Source of the DNA: Variovorax sp. YR216
GTDB taxonomy: Bacteria; Pseudomonadota; Gammaproteobacteria; Burkholderiales; Burkholderiaceae_C
Length of the DNA stretch: 64,000 nucleotides
Reading direction: 5' to 3'
NCBI RefSeq assembly: GCF_900107745.1
Contig: NZ_FNRO01000001.1
Span: 967,626-1,031,625, forward strand
The notes under the pieces were generated by a model that saw nothing but the letters and a program-made list of their open reading frames with translations, was not told where the DNA came from and did not search any database. Within the stretch, counting starts at the first letter, position 1. Each line of letters starts with the position of its first letter. Shown here piece after piece: positions 25,652 to 34,063 of this stretch. Position numbers and translations under genes: made by a program.

Positions 25652-26898
25652 CAGAGATCCTTTGCGAGCCGCAGCCCCGAGAACTGCCAGCGCGCGGCCG
25701 GCGGAAAGAAGTTGCGATAGGTCGTGCGCGCATGCCCTGCGGGCGTCGCGACGCTGCTGCCGCGCAACACGATCTGGCCGACCATGAACTTGCCGTTGTA
25801 TTCGGCCGCGACGCCCGCAAGCGGGCGGAAGCCCGGGTAGGGGTCGTACGAAGAGCGCGTCCACTGCCACACCTGGCCGTGCATCTGCGAGATGCCGGGC
25901 ACGTCGTGCGCGGCTTCCCATTCGAATTCGGTGGGCAGTCGCGCGCCGGCCCATTCGGCGTAGGCGGCGGCTTCGTAGAAGCTCAACTGCGCAACGGGCG
26001 CCTCGGGCTCCATCGGCCGCACGCCGTGCAGGCCGAAAACCTGCCAGCCGCCCGCCGCGCCGTGATGCGCGAGCCGCGGATCGTCGGGTGCGAGCCAGTA
26101 AGTCGGGCAGCGCCAGCCGTGCGCCTGCACCGCGGCCCATCCGTCGGAGAGCCACAGGTCGGGGCGCTGGTAGCCGCCGTCGGCGATGAACTGCGCGTAT
26201 TCGCCGCAGTTCACGAGCCGGTCCGCGATCGCATGGGGATGCAGCAGCGTCGCATGGCGCGGGGTTTCGTTGTCGAAGGCAAAGCCGGGGCCTGCGTGGC
26301 CGGCTTCCACGACGCCGCCGGGACGCTCGATCCATTGCATCGGCGGCGCGACCGACGCGAGGCGCAGCGCGGGACCGGAGGCCGGCCGGTACGCCGGCAG
26401 CACCGGATTGCACGACAGCGCATGCAGGATGTCGGTGAGGATCAGCTCCTGATGCTGCTGCTCGTGTTGCAGGCCCAGCGTGACGATGGGTTCGACCGCC
26501 GGCCAGTCGGCTTCGCCCGCGGCGCCGAACAATGCAAGCACCGCCTCGTCCACATGGCGGCGGTAGGCGTGCACTTCATCGAGCGAGGGCCGTGTGAGCA
26601 GGCCGCGCTGTGGGCGTGGATGCCGCGGGCCCAGCGCCTCGTAGTAGGAATTGAAGAGATACGGAAACCGCTCGTCGAACAACCGGTAACCACTGGCGTG
26701 CGGCTGGAGCAACACTGTCTCGAAGAACCAGGTGGTATGCGCCAGGTGCCACTTGGTGGGGCTGGCGTCGGGCATGGACTGGATGCACTGGTCCTCGGCC
26801 GAAAGAGGCGCGGCCAGCTCGAGGGTGTGGGCGCGCACCGACTGAAAACGCTCGCGCAGTTCCTCCGCCGCGGGCGCGGCCGGCTGGATCAGGTTCAT
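25651..26898 (-). CDS. egtB: Ergothioneine biosynthesis sulfoxide synthase EgtB
   Basis: The 415-residue non-haem iron enzyme has an N-terminal DinB_2 domain and a C-terminal FGE-sulfatase domain. The iron-binding histidines are visible as KWHLAHTTWFFET (near residue 50) and GLQHEQQHQELI (near 140). It joins hercynine with cysteine or gamma-glutamylcysteine using O2 to give the sulfoxide. I chose the ATG at 26898 (MNLIQPAAPA), with a GGAG upstream in the complement of GGTCTCC. No egtA, egtC or egtE is present nearby, the usual minimal egtBD arrangement of proteobacteria. Confidence 0.94.
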   Translation of the reverse strand: MNLIQPAAPAAEELRERFQSVRAHTLELAAPLSAEDQCIQSMPDASPTKWHLAHTTWFFETVLLQPHASGYRLFDERFPYLFNSYYEALGPRHPRPQRGLLTRPSLDEVHAYRRHVDEAVLALFGAAGEADWPAVEPIVTLGLQHEQQHQELILTDILHALSCNPVLPAYRPASGPALRLASVAPPMQWIERPGGVVEAGHAGPGFAFDNETPRHATLLHPHAIADRLVNCGEYAQFIADGGYQRPDLWLSDGWAAVQAHGWRCPTYWLAPDDPRLAHHGAAGGWQVFGLHGVRPMEPEAPVAQLSFYEAAAYAEWAGARLPTEFEWEAAHDVPGISQMHGQVWQWTRSSYDPYPGFRPLAGVAAEYNGKFMVGQIVLRGSSVATPAGHARTTYRNFFPPAARWQFSGLRLAKDL

Positions 26899-27068
26899 GG
26901 GGTCTCCAGTGTTGGGTTGGTGGTTTTTTAGCCCATGCACACAACAGGACGCCGTAGGACAAGGCCCCGCCCGTTGACGGACAAGGCGACCGGAACGCCG
27001 GCGCGGCGGAACGTTGCACTGTGGCACAAGTCGATGGCGGCTGCATGACCCTGCGTATCATCCGGCGA

Positions 27069-28418
27069 ATGAGCACGCCCCCCTCTTCCGGCCGCCCGCA
27101 CATCGTCATCGTCGGCTGCGGATTCGGCGGCCTCGAGGCGGCACGCAAGCTGCAGAGCGCCGACGTCGATGTCACCGTCATCGACAAGACCAATCACCAT
27201 CTTTTCCAGCCCCTGCTCTACCAGGTGGCGACCGCCGGGCTGGCCGCGCCGGCCATCGCGGCGCCGGTGCGGGTGCTGTTCCGGGGCCGGCCCAGCATCA
27301 CCACGCTGCTCGGCGAAGTCACCGACATCGACCCCAAGGCGCAGCAGGTCCGGCTGGCCGACGGCACGCAGATTTCGTGGGACCACCTGATCGTCGCCGC
27401 CGGTGCCACGCACAGCTATTTCGGCAACGACCAGTGGGCGCAGGCCGCCCCCGGGCTCAAGACGCTTGCGGATGCCTTCGAGATCCGCCGCCGCGTGCTG
27501 CTGAGCTTCGAACAGGCCGAGGTCGAGACCGATCCGGCAAAGCGTCGCGCGCTCCTGACTTTCGCGGTGATCGGCGGTGGGCCGACCGGCGTCGAGATGG
27601 CGGGCACGCTGGCGGAGATCGCGCGCCACACGCTGTCGGGCGAATTCCGCCGCATCGATCCCGCCAGCGCCGAAGTGCTATTGATCGAGGGCGGCCCGCG
27701 CGTGCTGCAGGCCATGCCCGAATCGCTCAGCCAGCGCGCGCTGGAGCAGTTGCAGAAGCTCGGCGTGCAGGTTCGGCTGAATGCGCGCGTCACCGCGGTC
27801 GAACCCCACGGGCTGCAGGTCGAATCGCCCTTCAGCGACGGCGGGGCCGGCGTCGGCACCCATCACATTCCGTGCAACTGCGTGGTGTGGGCGGCCGGGG
27901 TCGCCGCATCGCCGCTGGGCAGGATGCTGGCGAGCGTCACCGGCGCCGAGACCGACCGCGCCGGCCGCGTGAAGGTGCAGCCCGACCTGAGCCTGCCGGG
28001 CTACCCGAACATCAGCGTGGTGGGCGACCTCGCATCCGCGATGAGCCACCGCCCGGGCCACGAGCCCAAGCCGGTGCCCGGCGTGTCGCCCGGCGCCAAG
28101 CAGATGGGCCGCGCCGCCGCCGCGAACATCCTGCGCCGCATCGCGGGCCAGGCCACCGAGCCCTTCCGCTACCGCGACTACGGCAACCTCGCGACCATCG
28201 GCCGCAACTCGGCGGTGGTGGATCTGGGCACGCCCTTCGGCCCGCTGCGCTTCTCGGGCAAGTCGGCGTGGCTGTTCTGGCTGTTCGCGCACGTGTATTT
28301 CCTCATCGGCTTCCGCAACCGCTTCGTGGTGCTGCTGGACTGGGCCAGCGCGTACTGGAGCTTCCAGCGCTACGCGCGCGTGGTGGCGGACGCCACGGCG
28401 AACGGGAAGCAGCCATGA
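27069..28418 (+). CDS. ndh: Type II NADH dehydrogenase (NDH-2-like FAD oxidoreductase)
   Basis: The 449-residue flavoprotein has FAD-binding VIVGCGFGGLEAARKL (about residues 13-28), HHLFQPLLYQVATAGL near 50 (an NDH-2 hallmark) and NADH-binding FAVIGGGPTGVEMAG near 170. A C-terminal membrane-associated segment (WLFWLFAHVYFLIGFRNRF, about 400-420) completes it. It oxidises NADH and reduces quinone without pumping protons. I chose the ATG at 27069 over upstream in-frame starts because it lies closest before the Rossmann strand. It diverges from egtB with a 170-bp spacer and overlaps the next gene by 4 bp (ATGA). Confidence 0.88.
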   Translation: MSTPPSSGRPHIVIVGCGFGGLEAARKLQSADVDVTVIDKTNHHLFQPLLYQVATAGLAAPAIAAPVRVLFRGRPSITTLLGEVTDIDPKAQQVRLADGTQISWDHLIVAAGATHSYFGNDQWAQAAPGLKTLADAFEIRRRVLLSFEQAEVETDPAKRRALLTFAVIGGGPTGVEMAGTLAEIARHTLSGEFRRIDPASAEVLLIEGGPRVLQAMPESLSQRALEQLQKLGVQVRLNARVTAVEPHGLQVESPFSDGGAGVGTHHIPCNCVVWAAGVAASPLGRMLASVTGAETDRAGRVKVQPDLSLPGYPNISVVGDLASAMSHRPGHEPKPVPGVSPGAKQMGRAAAANILRRIAGQATEPFRYRDYGNLATIGRNSAVVDLGTPFGPLRFSGKSAWLFWLFAHVYFLIGFRNRFVVLLDWASAYWSFQRYARVVADATANGKQP

Positions 28419-28861
28419 GCCACGCCGACCGGGCGCCGAGCCCCGAAGCCTTCACCACGCGGGTCGTCGGCCATGCGCCGTCGAAGGTGCTCCACGCGAT
28501 CACCGATCCCACGCACCTCGCGCATTGGTGGGGTCCCGAGGGCTTCACGAACAGCTTCCGCGAGATCGACGTGCGCCCCGGCGGCGTCTGGCGCTTCACG
28601 ATGCACGGACCGGACGGCAAGGACTATCCGAACGAGAGCGAGTTCGTCGAGGTCGGGCCGGAACGGGTCGTCGTCCGGCATCTCTCGGGCCACCGCTTCA
28701 CGCTGACGATTTCGCTCGACGCCGAAGGCACGGGCACGCGCATCGGCTGGCGCCAGGTCTTCGACGAGGCCGCGGAATGCGAGCGCGTGCGCCCCTTCAT
28801 CGAGCCGGCCAACGAACAGAACCTCGACCGCCTCGAAGCCGAACTGTCCACCCTGCCCTGA
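28415..28861 (+). CDS. SRPBCC/AHSA1-family protein
   Basis: The 148-residue protein has the START-like AHSA1 fold. It contains HAPSKVLHAITDPTHLAHWW, then GPEGFTNSFREIDVRPGG and WRFTMHGPDGKDYPNES, and a C-terminal helix. These are small hydrophobic-ligand-binding proteins, often uncharacterised. Its start overlaps the NDH-2 stop (ATGA), so it is translationally coupled; a RidA gene follows 6 bp later. The link to NDH-2 is positional only. Confidence 0.85.
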   Translation: MSHADRAPSPEAFTTRVVGHAPSKVLHAITDPTHLAHWWGPEGFTNSFREIDVRPGGVWRFTMHGPDGKDYPNESEFVEVGPERVVVRHLSGHRFTLTISLDAEGTGTRIGWRQVFDEAAECERVRPFIEPANEQNLDRLEAELSTLP

Positions 28862-28867
28862 ACGCCC

Positions 28868-29353
28868 ATGTCACGCATCGAAAGCAAACTCCAGTCGCTC
28901 GGCCTCGTGCTGCCGCCGCAACTCGCGATGCCGCCCGGCGTGGTGCTCCCGTTCCCGTGGGTGCGCGTGCTCGGCCGCCGCGCGCTGATCTCGGGCCACG
29001 GGCCGCAGGCGAGCGACGGCAGCATGGCGCAACCGCTCGGCAAGGTGGGCCGCGAGCTCACGGTGGAGCAAGGCTACGAGGCCGCGAGGCTCACCGCATT
29101 GGGCATCCTCGCGAGCCTGCAGCGCGCGATCGGCGATCTCGACCGCATCACTGCGTGGGTGCGGGTGTTCGGCATGGTGAATGTCGCGCCGGGCTTCAAC
29201 CGCACGCCGGCGGTGATCAATGGCTTCTCGGACCTGATTCTTCAGCTCTACGGACCGGATGCCGGCGCGCATGCGCGCAGCGCGATCGGCGTGGCGGAAC
29301 TGCCGTTCGACATTCCGGTGGAGATCGAGGGCGAGGTCGAGCTGGCGGCGTGA
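28868..29353 (+). CDS. RidA-family protein
   Basis: The 161-residue protein of the RidA/YjgF/UK114 family is longer than E. coli RidA (128), with an N-terminal extension. The core includes LISGHGPQASDGSMAQPLGK and LGILASLQRAIGDLDRIT, plus VFGMVNVAPGFNRTPAVINGFSD. The catalytic Arg context of true imine deaminases is not clear, so it may be one of the Rid subfamilies of unknown activity. It is the last gene of the NDH-2/SRPBCC operon and converges with the DUF1501 gene. Confidence 0.88.
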   Translation: MSRIESKLQSLGLVLPPQLAMPPGVVLPFPWVRVLGRRALISGHGPQASDGSMAQPLGKVGRELTVEQGYEAARLTALGILASLQRAIGDLDRITAWVRVFGMVNVAPGFNRTPAVINGFSDLILQLYGPDAGAHARSAIGVAELPFDIPVEIEGEVELAA

Positions 29354-29362
29354 CCGGCCCGC

Positions 29363-30574
29363 TCAGATCACCCCCAGATCCTTCGGCGCCACGCCCTCGA
29401 ACACGCGATCGAGCTGCGCGGGCGAGAGCCCGTACATGCGCTTGAACAAGCCACCGAACACCGCCCGGTACTCGTTGAGCACCGGATAGTCGCGGTTCTG
29501 GAAGAGCCGGTCCTGCGTGACCGCCACCTGCTCCCCGACCACCCGCCCGCCGGCTCGCGCCGCCAGGCCGCCGCCGAGCACCCAGTAGACCGTCCCGTGG
29601 CCGTGATCGGTGCCGCGATTGCCGTTCTCGCGAAAGGTGCGGCCAAACTCGCTGATGACCACAACGACGGTGCGGCGCCAGGCGTCGTCGCCGATCTCCG
29701 AGGCGAAGCCCGACACGCCGCGACCGAGCTCGTCGAGCCGGTTCGCGAGATAACCGGTCGCCCCGCCTTGCCCCACGTGCGTGTCCCAGCCGCCGATGTC
29801 GACGAAGGCCAGATCGAAGCGCTCGCGCATGAGCCGCGCCATGCGGCGCGCGACGAGCTCGAAGCCCTTGGCGCTCATGGCGTCTCGACTCGCGGCATCC
29901 ATCTCGGCCTGCATCGATCGCATCACGTCGTCGCGGACCTGGAAGCCCTCCGCCACCGGCTGTGCCAGCGAGGTGTTGCGGTACATCGACTGGATCACCT
30001 GGCTCTGTTGCTCGTCGATGCCCGGCCGCCCGACACCGGCGAGCGCCATGTTGGCCACCTTGGCCTCGCCGCGCAGCGCGATCGGCAACTGGCTCGTGAA
30101 GGCGATGGGCGACACGTCCACGCGCGGCCCTGCGCCCAGCACCATCGCCAGCCGGTTGAGGAAGCCCGAGCGGTAGTCGCGCCGCCCGTCGAGCGCCTGG
30201 CCGAGTTCAATCGAATCCTGCGTCTCGAAATGGCTGCGCGTGAGATCGTCCGTGCCCGCAAAAGCGACGAAGGCGGCCTGCCGCTTCTGGAACAGGGGCA
30301 TCACGCTCAAAGCCAGCACTGGGTGCAGGCCCCATTGCCCGTCGAGCGCCAGCGCGCCATCCGGCTCGCCGGGGCGCGCGATGGCGATGTTGGGCCGTGC
30401 GGCGTAGTAGAAGTCGCTCGACGTGGGCACGAGCACGTTCGCGCAGTCGTAGGCGCCACGAAGGAACACCACGAGCAGCTTGGCGCCACCCGCCGCCGGT
30501 GCGGCGAGAAGATGCCCGGCCACGCCGGAAGCGGCGGTCGCGCCGAGGAGCCTGAGGACATCGCGTCGTTGCAT
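29363..30574 (-). CDS. DUF1501 exported protein
   Basis: The 403-residue protein starts MQRRDVLRLLGATAASGVAGH, a Tat-like leader (RRDVLRLLG) predicted to send a folded protein out of the cytoplasm. The body matches DUF1501, a sulfatase/alkaline-phosphatase-like fold, with LLVVFLRGAYDCANVLVP near residue 33, FVDIGGWDTHVGQGG near 260 and VVVISEFGRTFRENGNRGTD near 300. GGAGAC precedes the ATG at 30574. It follows the DUF1800 gene by 11 bp; this pair is widely conserved and has no firm function. Confidence 0.85.
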   Translation of the reverse strand: MQRRDVLRLLGATAASGVAGHLLAAPAAGGAKLLVVFLRGAYDCANVLVPTSSDFYYAARPNIAIARPGEPDGALALDGQWGLHPVLALSVMPLFQKRQAAFVAFAGTDDLTRSHFETQDSIELGQALDGRRDYRSGFLNRLAMVLGAGPRVDVSPIAFTSQLPIALRGEAKVANMALAGVGRPGIDEQQSQVIQSMYRNTSLAQPVAEGFQVRDDVMRSMQAEMDAASRDAMSAKGFELVARRMARLMRERFDLAFVDIGGWDTHVGQGGATGYLANRLDELGRGVSGFASEIGDDAWRRTVVVVISEFGRTFRENGNRGTDHGHGTVYWVLGGGLAARAGGRVVGEQVAVTQDRLFQNRDYPVLNEYRAVFGGLFKRMYGLSPAQLDRVFEGVAPKDLGVI

Positions 30575-30585
30575 CACGGTCTCCT

Positions 30586-32148
30586 TCAGCGGTGCATCCA
30601 CTCGGGCGAAGCGAGCAGGAAGGTGTTCCAGTCCTGCGGCGACCTGGCCTGCGCCAGCGCCTCGCGCGTGTCGGCGCTCATCGATGGCAGGCCGATGCGC
30701 ACGATGGGCAATTCGGCCAACTCGGGCGGCGCCGGCCGCTCGCCCGGAACACCATCGTCGCGGCGGAACAGCACGCCAACGTTCGCCCCGATGGCGCGGG
30801 CGATCTCGAAGCGGGTGGTCATCTGTCCCGCGCTGGCCCAGGCGTCCTGCGTCATCGGATAGCCATCGGGCGTCTCATGGCCGTAGAGCGGCTCGCCCAT
30901 GCGGGCGATCCACTGGAGCATCGGATTCACGTTGGTGACCACCCGGCCGTCGTCGGCGAGCCGCACGCTCGCGATCACGTAGTGCACCGGGTCGCGGAAC
31001 TTGTGGCCGAGCGAGGCGGCGAACTCGCGCGACTCGAACATCGTCTGCAGCGTCGCGGCGATGTCGCCGTCGGAGTTGCGGAAGGTGTCGGCCATGCGGG
31101 CCACCAGCGCGGGCGACGGATCGTCGGCGACGAAGTACACCGCGAGCTTGCGCGAGATGAACCGCGCCGTCGCTGGTGCGCGAGCCAGGCGGTCGAGCGC
31201 TTCGTCCACCTCGGCGAGGCCGCGCTGCGTCATCGGTTGGCCCAGCAGCGCCTTCGGGCCGTAGTCGTGGCGGTTCGGGTTGAAGACGAACAGGCCCTGC
31301 CGCACGTAGTCGCCGCGGACATCCGGCTGCATGCGCGGCACCGGCGCGCCGGCCTCGCGCGCCCGGATGCCCACGCCCGTGAGCACCCGCGCCAGCTCCT
31401 GCACGTCTGCCTGCGAATAGCCACCGCCGACGCCCAGGGTGTGGAGCTCCATCAGCTCGCGCGCGTAGTTCTCGTTGACCCGGTCGGCGGCGTTCTGCGC
31501 GTTGTCCAGGTACAGCAGCATCGCCGGGTGATGCAGCGTGGCGCCCAGCAAATCGCGAAACCGGCCGAGCGCATGCGGGCGGATCGCTGTTTCCTCGTAG
31601 TCACCGACCAGTGCGCGGAGGTTGGCCTTGCGTGCGTTCACGTTGAAGTGGTTCATCCAGAACCACGTCATCTGTTCCTCGAGCTGGTTGGGCGAATAGA
31701 GCGCGCGCAGCACGAAGCGCCGCTGTGCCTCGCGCGTGAGGTGGGTGAGGTCCTGCTGGAGAGTCTTCCGGGCCTCCTTCTTCTGTTCTTCGTCGGCCAG
31801 GTCGTTCAGGGCGCGCCGCTGCGTGCGCAGCTCCGTGACGATCGCCTCCACGGGCGTGCGCGAAATGGTCATCGCGTCGATCTGCGCCTGTGCCGCCGGA
31901 GGCAGCGCGGCGGGCCGGGGATGCAACTGCTCGCGCAACCACTCAGGCAGGCCGAGGCGCTTCAAGTCCTGTGCGCTGGCGCCGTCGGCGCCCCAGCTCA
32001 CCCGTTCGAGCCAGCGAAGCTGAGTAGCTTCGCCAGGTGCGGTGACCTTCGGAAGCGATCCCTGGCCGGCCGATGCCACGCAGGCGCCCAACAGCAGCGA
32101 CGATGCCAGCAGGCGTCCCGACACCGCAACGCGAAGTGGGCTTCTCAT
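30586..32148 (-). CDS. DUF1800 exported lipoprotein
   Basis: The 520-residue protein starts MRSPLRVAVSGRLLASSLLLGAC, a signal peptide ending in a lipobox-like LLGAC, so it is likely a lipoprotein. DUF1800 landmarks include WFWMNHFNVNARKANLR near residue 160, NENYARELMELHTLGVGGGY near 225 and GYPMTQDAWASAGQMTTR near 435. AAGGAAG lies just upstream of the ATG at 32148. It is the first gene of the DUF1800-DUF1501 pair. Function is unknown; an envelope role is inferred from the leaders of both proteins. Confidence 0.85.
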   Translation of the reverse strand: MRSPLRVAVSGRLLASSLLLGACVASAGQGSLPKVTAPGEATQLRWLERVSWGADGASAQDLKRLGLPEWLREQLHPRPAALPPAAQAQIDAMTISRTPVEAIVTELRTQRRALNDLADEEQKKEARKTLQQDLTHLTREAQRRFVLRALYSPNQLEEQMTWFWMNHFNVNARKANLRALVGDYEETAIRPHALGRFRDLLGATLHHPAMLLYLDNAQNAADRVNENYARELMELHTLGVGGGYSQADVQELARVLTGVGIRAREAGAPVPRMQPDVRGDYVRQGLFVFNPNRHDYGPKALLGQPMTQRGLAEVDEALDRLARAPATARFISRKLAVYFVADDPSPALVARMADTFRNSDGDIAATLQTMFESREFAASLGHKFRDPVHYVIASVRLADDGRVVTNVNPMLQWIARMGEPLYGHETPDGYPMTQDAWASAGQMTTRFEIARAIGANVGVLFRRDDGVPGERPAPPELAELPIVRIGLPSMSADTREALAQARSPQDWNTFLLASPEWMHR

Positions 32149-32234
32149 CGGGTCTTCCTTGCCCCGGAGCACCGCCGGGACTGCCCAACTCAACCGGCCA
32201 GGGCCCGCGCCGGTTGACGGTCTTTACACGGTGC

Positions 32235-32909
32235 TCAGGCCACCGCCACGCTGGGCGGCGCGGCGCCGGCGATCTGCCGCAGCGCCCGCTCGAACACTTC
32301 CACAGGCTGGCCGCCCGAGATCAGGTGCTGGTTGTCGATGATGATGGCCGGCACCGAATGGATGCCCGCCTCGGTGTAGAGGCGCTCGCGCGCACGGGTC
32401 TCGGCGGCGAACTCGTTGCTCTCCAGGATCTCGCGCGCACGCTCCGGATCGAGCCCGGCTTCGGTCGCGAGGCGGACCAGCACGCCGTGGTCCGAGGGGT
32501 TCTCGCCGTCGGTGTGGCAGGCCTTGAGCAGTGCCTTCTTCAGCGCAACCTGCTTGGCGACGTCTTCGCGCTCGGCCCAGTGCAGCAGCCGGTGCGCGTC
32601 GAAGGTGTTGTAGACGCGCGAGCGCCCTTCGGCGCGGAACTCGAAGCCGACCGACGCGCCGCGCGCGCGGATGGCTTCGCGGGCCTGAGCCTGCTGCTCG
32701 CGCGTGCTGCCGTATTTCTGGTTCAGGTGCTCGAAGGCGTCCTGGCCCTCTGGCGGCATGGCCGGGTTCAGCTCGAAAGGCTGGAAGCGCAGCTCTGCGG
32801 TGATCTCCGGTGCGAGATTCTTCAATGCGGCTTCGAGCGAGCCAAGGCCGACGGCGCACCAGGGGCACGACACGTCGGACACGAAATCGATGTGGAGTCG
32901 GGTAGGCAT
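32235..32909 (-). CDS. DsbA-family (FrnE-like) thioredoxin-fold oxidoreductase
   Basis: The 224-residue cytoplasmic protein starts MPTRLHIDFVSDVSCPWCAVG. The CPWC redox motif is near residues 14-17, and the long helical insert plus SVPAIIID cis-Pro loop near residue 183 fit the FrnE/2-hydroxychromene-2-carboxylate isomerase-like DsbA subfamily. It lacks a signal peptide, so it acts in the cytoplasm, probably as a thiol-disulfide or glutathione-linked enzyme. An earlier ATG at 32921 adds only four residues. It stands between the DUF1800 gene and a LysR gene. Confidence 0.85.
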   Translation of the reverse strand: MPTRLHIDFVSDVSCPWCAVGLGSLEAALKNLAPEITAELRFQPFELNPAMPPEGQDAFEHLNQKYGSTREQQAQAREAIRARGASVGFEFRAEGRSRVYNTFDAHRLLHWAEREDVAKQVALKKALLKACHTDGENPSDHGVLVRLATEAGLDPERAREILESNEFAAETRARERLYTEAGIHSVPAIIIDNQHLISGGQPVEVFERALRQIAGAAPPSVAVA

Positions 32910-32978
32910 GACCCGCATCATGGGGCCGGGCGCGGGACTTTCAACCGGCGCGTGTCCGATTTCCCCACGGGCGCTACG

Positions 32979-33917
32979 TCATCGCGCCTCGGCCAGCTTG
33001 CGTCCGAGCTGCGCCACCAGACCGCGCAACCAGCGGTGGGCTGCGGAATGGTGCACACGGTCATGCCACAGCTGGTAGAAGCGCATGCGCGGGAAGCCTT
33101 CGGGCGCCTGGAGCACTGCCAGCGGCAGTAGGCTGGCGTGGTATTCGGCGAAATGCCGTGCGGTGGTGAAGACCAGTTCCGTGCTGGCTGCGATCGACGG
33201 CGCGAGCCCGAAGTACGGCACCTGCATGCGCGCATCCCGTGCGAGGCGGCGTTCGCCCAGATAGGTTTCGACCACCCCGCGCTGCCCCATCGCATAGGGC
33301 ACCGGCACGACGTGCCCGGCGGCGAGGTAGTCCTCCTCGCTGACCTGCGTCGCACCCGCCTGGGCCAGCGGATGATCGCGCGCCATCACGCAGACCAGTT
33401 CGTCCTCCAGCAGCAGCGAGATGTGCAGGTGCTCGGGCGGCGAAGGCCAGTTGCCGATGACGAGGTCGAGTTCGTCGTCGGCCAGCGCGCGTTCGAAGTC
33501 GAAGGTGGGGCCGAGCGCGCGCAGCTCGATGCGGCAGCGCGGCGCCTCGATGCTCACATGCTGCGCGAGCCGCGCGATCCACGAAGGTGCGATGTAGTCG
33601 GGCGACGCGATGCGAAAGCGCTGCTCCGCATTCGCGGCGACAAAGGTCTCCGGCTGCACCAGCAGCGCCTCGATCTCGCCGAGCGCGCGCCGCGCCTGCA
33701 CCGCGAGGCCGGCCGCGCGCGCGGTGGGCACCATTGCAGTGCCGTCGCGCACCAGCAGCGCGTCGCCGAAGATTTCCCGCAGGCGCTTGAGTGAGCCGCT
33801 CACGGCCGGCTGGGTCTGCCGCAGGCGTGCCGCGGCGCGCGAGACGCTGCGCTCCTCCACCAAGGTCGCGAGCACGCGCAGCAGGTGTCCGTCGAGCAGA
33901 TCGGCGCCACGTTGCAT
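32979..33917 (-). CDS. LysR-family transcriptional regulator
   Basis: The 312-residue regulator has an N-terminal winged helix-turn-helix (LDGHLLRVLATLVEERSVSRAAARLRQTQPAVSGSLKRLR pattern, about residues 8-48) and a C-terminal periplasmic-binding-like effector domain. It is divergent from the urate-catabolism genes at 34064, with a 146-bp intergenic region that contains an 8-bp dyad (33936-33965). That arrangement is classical for a LysR gene controlling its neighbour. The effector is inferred to be urate or a downstream intermediate. Confidence 0.9.
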   Translation of the reverse strand: MQRGADLLDGHLLRVLATLVEERSVSRAAARLRQTQPAVSGSLKRLREIFGDALLVRDGTAMVPTARAAGLAVQARRALGEIEALLVQPETFVAANAEQRFRIASPDYIAPSWIARLAQHVSIEAPRCRIELRALGPTFDFERALADDELDLVIGNWPSPPEHLHISLLLEDELVCVMARDHPLAQAGATQVSEEDYLAAGHVVPVPYAMGQRGVVETYLGERRLARDARMQVPYFGLAPSIAASTELVFTTARHFAEYHASLLPLAVLQAPEGFPRMRFYQLWHDRVHHSAAHRWLRGLVAQLGRKLAEAR

Positions 33918-33935
33918 GGTGTTTTCCCTAGTCTT

Positions 33936-33965
33936 ATCGCTATGCCCGATGCAGTCTATAGCGAT
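33936..33965. promoter_or_regulatory. LysR-type dyad in the LysR/transporter divergent promoter
   Basis: ATCGCTAT at 33936-33943 and its exact reverse complement ATAGCGAT at 33958-33965 are separated by 14 bp. The dyad lies 18 bp upstream of the LysR start and about 100 bp upstream of the transporter start. Size and location suit a LysR activation site that also autoregulates. A partial half-site, GCTATCG, recurs at about 33980. Confidence 0.55.
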
Positions 33966-34063
33966 TCACATGCCGCTCCGCTATCGACAGCGCAGGGGGT
34001 CGGCTGGCCCAATCCGACAACCCTTTCGATGACATCGTCGTGAACCGCCAAGGAGTTTGTTGC

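Noticed and set aside
24671..26413. A 580-residue EgtD with an N-terminal extension
   Set aside because: The extension is egtB read in another frame; the ATG at 25651 with the TGATG overlap gives a standard EgtD.
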